From: Thermodesulfobacteriota bacterium
Lineage (GTDB): Bacteria; Desulfobacterota; DSM-4660; Desulfatiglandales; HGW-15
DNA: 7,217 bases
Assembly: GCA_025454125.1 (NCBI GenBank)
Contig: JALOPA010000228.1
Span: 1-7,217 of the forward strand
Direction of reading: 5' to 3'
Of the stretch, positions 1-5,054 are shown one piece after another (positions within the stretch are counted from its first letter, which is position 1; each line of letters starts with the position of its first letter). The notes beneath the pieces are model-generated. The model was not told the DNA's origin. It made no database searches and was given only the letters and a program-made list of their open reading frames with translations. The position numbers and the translations under genes were made by a program.

Positions 1-1
1 G

Positions 2-2407
2 CAGAATGTGGTGTACGGCGTATCTTTCAAGTCGCCCTTCCCCGAGCAGACCGCCTTCACCGTTGAGCTGCCCGCGAACCTGAAGGACGAAGCGGGAAGG
101 CTTCTGTCCAATGCGGACAGGTTCCCGCTTTCAGTCAGGACAGACCGGTATCCGCCTCTTGCCAAGTTCCCGGCTCGATTCGGTATCGTGGAGTTGAAGG
201 GAGACAGGCTGCTCCCGGTCACGATCAGAAACGTGGAGCCTGAGCTCAAGGCCAGATCTTTGAAGCTGGGCAAAGAAGAGGGGATGATGGCTCGAATCAT
301 TGCGAGGATTCGCAATGTCCCCCTGGAACGGCCGGCCAATCTGCAGGCGGCCCTGAGGAGAGTGGCCTCCGCCAGCAGAGAACGCCCTATGCTCGCATGG
401 GATCAAGAGATTAAAGAGTTCAAGGTCCCCAAACCCTCGGGTCCCAAAGCGTTCGAAGTGGTGGGGATCCCTTTCAAAGACCCCGGCCTCTATCTCGTGG
501 AGCTGGAAAGCACGCTTCTGGGTCAGGCTCTTCTTTCCAGCCCGAAACCCATGTATGTGCCTACCTCGGTGCTGGTCACCAACCTCTCGGTCCACTTCAA
601 ATGGGGCAGGGAATCCTCCCTGGTATGGGTGACAACCCTCGACAAGGGAGAGCCTGTAAGCAATGCCGCTCTGACGGTCATGGACTGCAAGGAAAGCGTT
701 CTCTGGACCGGAAAGACGGACGGCAACGGCATGGCGATCATCCAGGAGAAGCTCCCTCCTCTTGCGAATCTCCCCGTTTGCCGGTACCAGCCGGACTCTC
801 TGGACTACCCCCAGATGGGCGCTCTGGCCGGGCTTCAGCAAGGGCTCTTTGTCGTGGCTCAAACCTCGAACGACATGGCCTTTGTCCATTCAAGCTGGGA
901 CAACGGGATTGAGCCTTTTCGGTTCAAGCTTCCCACTGATCCCCATCCCCACGGCGTCATGGCACACACGGTCTTCGACAGGACCCTGCTTCGCGCCGGT
1001 GAAACGCTTCACATGAAACACGTGCTGCGCAGACACACCATGAAGGGGTTCTCGCTGGTTCCGCCGGCCCAGGAGCCCAACACCGTGTCCATCACCCATT
1101 TGGGCAGCTTCCAGACCTACGACTTTCCGCTGAAATGGGATCCCGCCGGCGTGGCTGAAACCGCCTGGGCCATACCCGGCGAAGCCAAACTGGGAACCTA
1201 CGGCGTTTCGCTGGTCAGGAAAGAGGGCTCTGCAACGCAGAGGGCGCCGGGGGCGGCCCGTGAAGAGGAATCGGAGTTCTACGGCGAGGAGCCGCCCGGG
1301 TCGCGGAGTTCGGGAACCTTCAGGGTGGAGGAGTTCCGGGTGCCCCTGATGAAGGCTTTCATCAAACCGCCCGCCGACCCCCTGGTCAACCCGGACCAGG
1401 TGCCTCTGGACCTCGGGGTCCAATACCTGAGCGGAGGAGGAGCCGGTGCGCTGCCCGTCAAAGTGAGAAGCGAGGTGCGGCCGAAACTTCTGCCGGCCTT
1501 TGAAGGGTTTGACGGTTTCGTGTTTGCAAACGGCCGCGTGAAAGAGGGGATCCAGCAAAGAGGAGGGGAATGGGAGGACGAGGAGGGCGTCGCGCCGGAG
1601 GTCAGAGCCGGCAGGCTGAAGAGCATGGAGCTTGTCCTGGATGCCTCAGGATCGTCCAGGGTGATCATCCCGGATCTGCCGAAAATGGATGCTCCGAAGG
1701 AACTCCTGGCTGAATTAGAGTACCGAGACCCCAACGGCGAGGCGCAGACCGCCTCTTCGAGGATCCCCCTCTGGAACTCCAAGGTTCTGGTCGGCATCAG
1801 ACCGGACGCCTGGGCCGCGTCCCAGGAATCGTTCAAGTTCCACGTGGCGGCGCTCGACCTTGCCGGCAAGCCGGTCCCGGGCGCAACGGTGAAGGTCGAT
1901 CTGCTGCAAAGAACGTACAACAGTCACCGGAAGCGCATCGTGGGCGGTTTCTATTCCTATGAACACTTCCAGGAAGTGAAACGGGTGGGAACGGTCTTCG
2001 AAGGAAAAACCGATTCGAGGGGCCTGATGATCTGCGAGGTCCGCTCCCCTGTTTCAGGAAACGTGATCCTGCAGGCCGAGGCTGTGGACGGGGCAGGAAA
2101 CAAGGCTTCCGCCTATCGGGACGTGTGGATCGCGGACAAGGGGCGGTGGTGGTTCGACATCTCGGATCACGATCGGATGGACTTGATTCCTGAGAAGAAA
2201 AGGTACGAGCCCGGGGAGACCGCCGTGTTTCAAGCGAGAATGCCTTTCAAGGAGGCCACCGCGCTGATCACCCTGGAACGGGAAGGGGTGATCGAGGGCT
2301 GGGTCAGGAAGCTTTCAGGTGAAAAGCCTGTGATCGAGGTCCCTGTCAAAGGCTCCTATGCTCCCAATGTGTTTGGCCGAGATCAGGGTGGGGTGGAAAG
2401 AGAATGA
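2..2407 (+). CDS. Alpha-2-macroglobulin family protein, N-terminal part (5' partial, frame broken at 3' end)
   Basis: This encodes the front part of a YfhM-like bacterial alpha-2-macroglobulin, a periplasmic protease trap. The frame is open back to base 2, so the GTG at base 8 is internal, and the true start with its signal peptide lies upstream. Macroglobulin (MG) beta-sandwich domains can be followed along the chain. Near 560-760 is a segment starting TSVLVTNLSVHFKWG. Near 959-1215 is an MG2-type segment with FDRTLLRAGE. Near 1306-1350 is SGTFRVEEFRVPL, typical of these proteins. From about 2155 begins the bait-region domain, with MDLIPEKKRYEPGE. The frame then reads SYAPNVF, leaves the family pattern as GRDQGGVERE and stops at 2405-2407. 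The rest of the protein continues in the +1 frame in the next entry. Family assignment is firm from sequence pattern. Loss of function is inferred: this fragment alone lacks the thioester domain and could not trap a protease covalently. Confidence 0.88.
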   Translation, partial: QNVVYGVSFKSPFPEQTAFTVELPANLKDEAGRLLSNADRFPLSVRTDRYPPLAKFPARFGIVELKGDRLLPVTIRNVEPELKARSLKLGKEEGMMARIIARIRNVPLERPANLQAALRRVASASRERPMLAWDQEIKEFKVPKPSGPKAFEVVGIPFKDPGLYLVELESTLLGQALLSSPKPMYVPTSVLVTNLSVHFKWGRESSLVWVTTLDKGEPVSNAALTVMDCKESVLWTGKTDGNGMAIIQEKLPPLANLPVCRYQPDSLDYPQMGALAGLQQGLFVVAQTSNDMAFVHSSWDNGIEPFRFKLPTDPHPHGVMAHTVFDRTLLRAGETLHMKHVLRRHTMKGFSLVPPAQEPNTVSITHLGSFQTYDFPLKWDPAGVAETAWAIPGEAKLGTYGVSLVRKEGSATQRAPGAAREEESEFYGEEPPGSRSSGTFRVEEFRVPLMKAFIKPPADPLVNPDQVPLDLGVQYLSGGGAGALPVKVRSEVRPKLLPAFEGFDGFVFANGRVKEGIQQRGGEWEDEEGVAPEVRAGRLKSMELVLDASGSSRVIIPDLPKMDAPKELLAELEYRDPNGEAQTASSRIPLWNSKVLVGIRPDAWAASQESFKFHVAALDLAGKPVPGATVKVDLLQRTYNSHRKRIVGGFYSYEHFQEVKRVGTVFEGKTDSRGLMICEVRSPVSGNVILQAEAVDGAGNKASAYRDVWIADKGRWWFDISDHDRMDLIPEKKRYEPGETAVFQARMPFKEATALITLEREGVIEGWVRKLSGEKPVIEVPVKGSYAPNVFGRDQGGVERE

Positions 2408-2410
2408 ACT
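2348..2410 (+). other. Frame break inside the A2M bait-region domain
   Basis: The upstream frame reads SYAPNVF (2354-2374). The +1 frame reads LAEIRVGWK from 2373. Both strings are conserved parts of long bacterial A2M proteins. From memory of homologues they are normally separated by roughly 30-40 residues, including the rest of a beta-strand starting VSVL. Here they are directly adjacent, so the simplest explanation is a deletion whose length leaves remainder 2 on division by 3, with the breakpoint near 2372-2375. A one-base sequencing error would not remove the middle segment. A misassembly could. The upstream frame ends at TGA 2405-2407. An ATG at 2358, preceded by AAAGG at 2348-2352, could allow weak internal initiation. 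Confidence 0.75.
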
Positions 2411-4730
2411 CAAGGTGGCCGTGAGCCCTGAGCGTCCGGTCTACAGGGTCAGGGAAAAAGCGAAGGTGAAAATCAGAGCGAGAACTGTTGATGACAAGGC
2501 TCCGCCTGTTGGGAGCGAAGTCGCTTTGGCGGCTGTGGACGAGGGGCTTCTGGAACTGATGCCCAACAAGAGCTGGGACATCCTCCCGGCCATGATGGGA
2601 CGAAGAGGGTATGAAGTGCAGACCGCCACAGCCCAGATGCAGGTCATCGGCAAGAGACACTATGGATTGAAGGCGTTGCCTTCGGGCGGGGGAGGGGGAC
2701 GGCAGATCACCCGGGAACTCTTTGACACGCTTCTCCTGTGGAAGGGCCGGGTGGCGCTGGATGCCGACGGGGAAGCCGAGATGGAGATCCCACTCAACGA
2801 CTCGATCACAGGATTTCGCATTGCCGCAGTGGCCACAGGAGGCCAGGGCCTTTTCGGCACAGGCTCGGCGTCGATCCAGTCCACTCAAGACCTGCTGATC
2901 TTTTCAGGCCTCGCTCCGCTGGTCCGGGAGGGAGACCGATTCCGAGCGGAGTTCACCATCCGCAACACCATGCAAAAGAGCGTGGAAGTAGATGCCTCTG
3001 CCACAGCACAGGGAATACCCGATTCTCTTGCCCCCGTTGTTGTGCCTCTTGCCCCAGGGGAAGCCAAGACGATCGGGTGGGATGCTCGGGTTCCTGTGGG
3101 CCTTTCAGCGATCCGTTGGGAGGTGGAGGTTGCCGAAAAAGGTTCGGCCACAAAAGATCGCATCACGGTTTCCCAAAAAGTGATTCCCTCGGTGCCGGTC
3201 CGGACCTTTCAGGCCACGATCGCCCAAATCGACAAGGAGGTGCGAGTGGACCTTGAAAGGCCGAAGGACGCTCTGCCGGAGGCCGGCGAGGTCAAGGTCA
3301 GCCTCAGACCCAGGATCGTGGAAAGCCTGAACGGGGTGACCGAGTACATGATGTCCTACCCTTATGGGTGCATGGAGCAGAAGATCTCCGTGGCGGTCAG
3401 CCTCCGGGATGAGAACCTGTGGAAACGCCTGATGGCGCAGATCCCTTCCCACATGGACTCGGACGGTTTGGTCAAGTACTTCCCCTCCATGACCCTGGGC
3501 AGTCCTGTGCTCACCTCTTACATCATAGCCATTGCCCATGAGGCCGGGTGGGAGATCCCGGAAGGAAGCAGGGAAAAAATGGAGACAGGGCTCAGGGGCT
3601 TTGTGGAAGGGAGCATCACCCGGGGCTCGCCCCTTCCGACAGCCGATCTTTCCATCCGAAAACTCGCGGCCATGGAGGCTTTGTCCAGAGTGGACAGGAT
3701 GGAGCCCAGGCTGCTCGGCTCTATTGCGATCGAGCCGAACCTCTGGCCCACTTCGGCGCTGATTGACTGGCTCAATATTCTTCTGAAGGAGGAGAGAATT
3801 CCAAACCGCGGGTCCAGGCTCAAAGAGGCGGAGCAGATCCTGAGGTCCCGCCTCGATTTCCAGGGCACCACCATGACCTTTTCCACGGAAAGGACAGACG
3901 GCCTGTGGTGGCTCATGGTTTCCAATGATGTGAATGCGGTTCGCACGGTATTGACGCTCCTTCCCCTGAAAAGCTGGAAAGAGGATATGGCCCGAGTGGT
4001 TCAGGGAGCACTCGGGAGACAGAAGAGAGGACGATGGGATCTCACACTTGCGAACGCCTGGGGTGTGCTTGCTATGGAGAAGTTCTCCAAGGCTTTTGAG
4101 ACGGAAGCGGTTTCAGGGACCTCTGCAGGCTTGTTGTCAGGCCAGAGCAAGAGCGTGGAGTGGGGAGAATCGCCAAAGGGCGGCGCCATGCTATTTCCAT
4201 GGCCCGAGAAACGGGAAACCCTGGCTGTGTCCCATTCAGGAAAGGGCAACCCCTGGATGACCGTTCAGAGTCTTGCAGCCATTCCTCTGAAGGAGCCTTT
4301 TTCGAGCGGCTACAAGATAGAGAAGAAGATCCTGGCTCTGGAGAAGAAGGACCCTGACCGGTGGAGCCGTGGGGACCTGGTTCGGGTGAGATTGGACCTC
4401 CGAGCCCAGTCCGATCAAACGTGGGTGGTTGTATCCGACCCCGTGCCTTCCGGCGCCACGATCCTTGGTACGGGGCTCGGAAGGGATTCCCGGCTGCTCA
4501 CCCGGGGAGAGGAGAGAGAAGGCGACGTGTGGCCGGCTTATGAAGAGCGATCCTTTGAAGCGTTCAGGGCTTACTATGAGTTCGTGCCCAAAGGGAAATG
4601 GAGCGTGGAGTACACGGTGAGGCTCAACCAGGCAGGCGAATTCCAGTTGCCCACGACCAGAGTCGAAGCGCTCTATTTTCCGGAGATGATGGGAGAGATT
4701 CCGAATGCTCCTATCAATGTTGAGCCATGA
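2358..4730 (+). CDS. Alpha-2-macroglobulin family protein, C-terminal part with thioester domain
   Basis: This is the back part of the same A2M gene, 790 codons if begun at ATG 2358. Family-like sequence begins at residue 6 (LAEIRVGWK), so the first five residues are out-of-frame reading. Residues 6-67 finish the bait-region domain (ALAAVDEGLLEL at 56-67). Residues about 121-200 form the A2M domain (LFDTLLLWKG, then PLNDSITGFR). Residues 333-341 are SYPYGCMEQ; Cys338 and Gln341 form the internal thioester that covalently links a trapped protease. An alpha-helical thioester-expressing domain follows to about residue 610, then the C-terminal MG/receptor-binding-like domain, ending in the family pattern TRVEALYFPEM...NAPINVEP, so the 3' end is complete. 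No other frame damage is visible, which suggests a recent break. Starting at 2358 the product has no signal peptide and would stay in the cytoplasm, so it is probably not functional. It precedes pbpC, the usual neighbour of this gene. Confidence 0.88.
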   Translation: MLPMCLAEIRVGWKENELKVAVSPERPVYRVREKAKVKIRARTVDDKAPPVGSEVALAAVDEGLLELMPNKSWDILPAMMGRRGYEVQTATAQMQVIGKRHYGLKALPSGGGGGRQITRELFDTLLLWKGRVALDADGEAEMEIPLNDSITGFRIAAVATGGQGLFGTGSASIQSTQDLLIFSGLAPLVREGDRFRAEFTIRNTMQKSVEVDASATAQGIPDSLAPVVVPLAPGEAKTIGWDARVPVGLSAIRWEVEVAEKGSATKDRITVSQKVIPSVPVRTFQATIAQIDKEVRVDLERPKDALPEAGEVKVSLRPRIVESLNGVTEYMMSYPYGCMEQKISVAVSLRDENLWKRLMAQIPSHMDSDGLVKYFPSMTLGSPVLTSYIIAIAHEAGWEIPEGSREKMETGLRGFVEGSITRGSPLPTADLSIRKLAAMEALSRVDRMEPRLLGSIAIEPNLWPTSALIDWLNILLKEERIPNRGSRLKEAEQILRSRLDFQGTTMTFSTERTDGLWWLMVSNDVNAVRTVLTLLPLKSWKEDMARVVQGALGRQKRGRWDLTLANAWGVLAMEKFSKAFETEAVSGTSAGLLSGQSKSVEWGESPKGGAMLFPWPEKRETLAVSHSGKGNPWMTVQSLAAIPLKEPFSSGYKIEKKILALEKKDPDRWSRGDLVRVRLDLRAQSDQTWVVVSDPVPSGATILGTGLGRDSRLLTRGEEREGDVWPAYEERSFEAFRAYYEFVPKGKWSVEYTVRLNQAGEFQLPTTRVEALYFPEMMGEIPNAPINVEP

Positions 4731-4760
4731 GGGTTCCACAAGTAATCAGTCCCCGGTTTT

Positions 4761-4792
4761 CCGTTCGTGGTTCGATACCTCACCACGAATGG
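4761..4792 (+). repeat. Short palindromic repeat, uninterrupted copy (family A, copy 1)
   Basis: The arms 4761-4771 (CCGTTCGTGGT) and 4782-4792 (ACCACGAATGG) pair over 11 base pairs with one G-T wobble and leave a 10-nt loop, TCGATACCTC. From general familiarity, hairpins of the form CGTTCG...TTCGA...CTCA...CGAACGG are scattered between genes in many proteobacterial genomes, in the manner of REP elements. It lies about 30 bases after the A2M stop codon. It has no following T-run, so it is not a standard terminator, although such a stem could protect the mRNA end. Confidence 0.75.
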
Positions 4793-4820
4793 AAGCAGGG
4801 ACGCTTCAGGTCGCTTCGGA

Positions 4821-4888
4821 ACATTCGTCCTGAGGTTTACCCGCCTTTGGCGGCGCCAGAGGCGACCAGGGCATCGAAGGGCGAACGG
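4821..4888 (-). repeat. Short palindromic repeat, inverted copy interrupted by an insert (family A, copy 2)
   Basis: Read on the minus strand, this is the same repeat as copy 1. The 15 outer bases 4821-4835 and 16 bases 4873-4888 match the reverse complement of copy 1 at 25 of 31 positions. The differing stem bases change on both sides (TGG with CCA in copy 1, TCC with GGG here), so pairing is kept. Where copy 1 has a single loop base, this copy has 37 bases (4836-4872). The two copies face each other like a REP pair. Confidence 0.7.
4836..4872. repeat. Palindromic insert nested in the loop of family A copy 2
   Basis: The 37-base segment sits where the other copy has a single loop base. Its core is two near-identical self-complementary units, CGCCTTTGGCG (4842-4852) and CGCCAGAGGCG (4854-4864), separated by one G. 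Each folds on itself with a 3-nt loop, and the two also pair with each other at 10 of 11 positions. I see no clear target-site duplication at its edges. It could be a second repeat inserted into the first, or a long-loop variant of the family. One interrupted and one plain copy in this window cannot separate these. Confidence 0.55.
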
Positions 4889-4893
4889 GGCTT

Positions 4894-4915
4894 TTTACTA
4901 AGGCATCAACCATGA
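4894..4915 (+). repeat. Direct repeat tail motif, copy 1
   Basis: The pattern is TTTAC, four variable bases, then GCATCAACCATGA. It directly follows the family A copy 2 hairpin and a short T-run. It matches the copy at 5033-5054 at 17 of 22 positions. Of the 18 bases outside the four-base gap, only one differs. Confidence 0.6.
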
Positions 4916-4940
4916 CGGCCTCGGAAGAAGTCAACCAGGC

Positions 4941-5011
4941 CGTCACCCCGGCGAAAGCCGGGGTCCAGAACTTATTGAAATCCCTGGATTCCGGCTTTCG
5001 CCGGAACGACG
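4941..5011. repeat. Paired-hairpin intergenic repeat (family B, the 'PAKAG/SGFRRND' type)
   Basis: Two 28-nt arms in inverted orientation (4941-4968 and 4984-5011) match at 23 of 28 positions and are separated by a 15-nt AT-rich spacer. Each arm is itself a hairpin. The left has stem CCCCGGC/GCCGGGG around GAAA (4946-4963). The right has stem TTCCGGC/GCCGGAA around TTTC (4989-5006). When translated, the element gives PAKAGVQ and LDSGFRRND, strings I know from spurious small proteins called on dispersed repeats in many proteobacteria. The element probably moves as a non-autonomous REP/MITE-like unit. No transposase is present in the window. Confidence 0.8.
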
Positions 5012-5032
5012 AATAAGGGCGTTTTTTGAGTG

Positions 5033-5054
5033 TTTACGCGAGCATCAATCATGA
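5033..5054 (+). repeat. Direct repeat tail motif, copy 2, overlapping the pbpC start codon
   Basis: The pattern is TTTAC, four bases, then GCATCAATCATGA, the partner of 4894-4915. It follows the family B repeat after a T6 run (5022-5027). Its last four bases, ATGA, contain the ATG at 5051 that I take as the pbpC start. If the tail belongs to the repeat, the repeat reaches into the leader and start codon of pbpC. Confidence 0.6.

Larger units (their letters stand above)
4731..5050. other. Non-coding spacer between A2M and pbpC, filled with palindromic repeats
   Basis: These 320 bases contain no credible gene. They hold two inverted copies of one hairpin family (4761-4792 and 4821-4888), a paired-hairpin element of another family (4941-5011) and two copies of a degenerate tail motif (4894-4915 and 5033-5054). 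I see nothing in 4731-4760, 4793-4820 or 4916-4940. I found no convincing sigma-70 promoter. T-runs at 4892-4896 and 5022-5027 lie close to hairpins but not at the spacing of a clean intrinsic terminator. Confidence 0.7.

Noticed and set aside
890..1558. Long antisense open frame of 222 codons, and similar minus-strand frames elsewhere (such as 131-889 and 1279-1920)
   Set aside because: They lie opposite clearly real A2M coding sequence in GC-rich DNA, where shadow frames are expected. Their translations are low-complexity, rich in Arg, Pro, Gly and His, with no domain pattern.
2366..2380. Programmed +1 ribosomal frameshift joining the two A2M halves
   Set aside because: The codons GTG TTT GGC are not a known slippery or pausing context, and a shift would still leave the usual residues between the two conserved strings missing.
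4727..4915. A 62-codon open frame overlapping the A2M stop codon by four bases (ATGA)
   Set aside because: Almost all of it is made of the family A hairpins and their spacer. It has no recognisable protein pattern, and the overlap looks accidental.
4912..5016. A 34-codon open frame with ATG start and TAA stop before pbpC
   Set aside because: It is the family B repeat read in frame, giving PAKAGVQ and LDSGFRRND, the familiar false peptide from this kind of repeat. It has no ribosome binding site.
4989..5027. Intrinsic terminator formed by the right-arm hairpin and the T6 run at 5022-5027
   Set aside because: About 15 bases separate the stem from the T-run. A working terminator needs them nearly adjacent.
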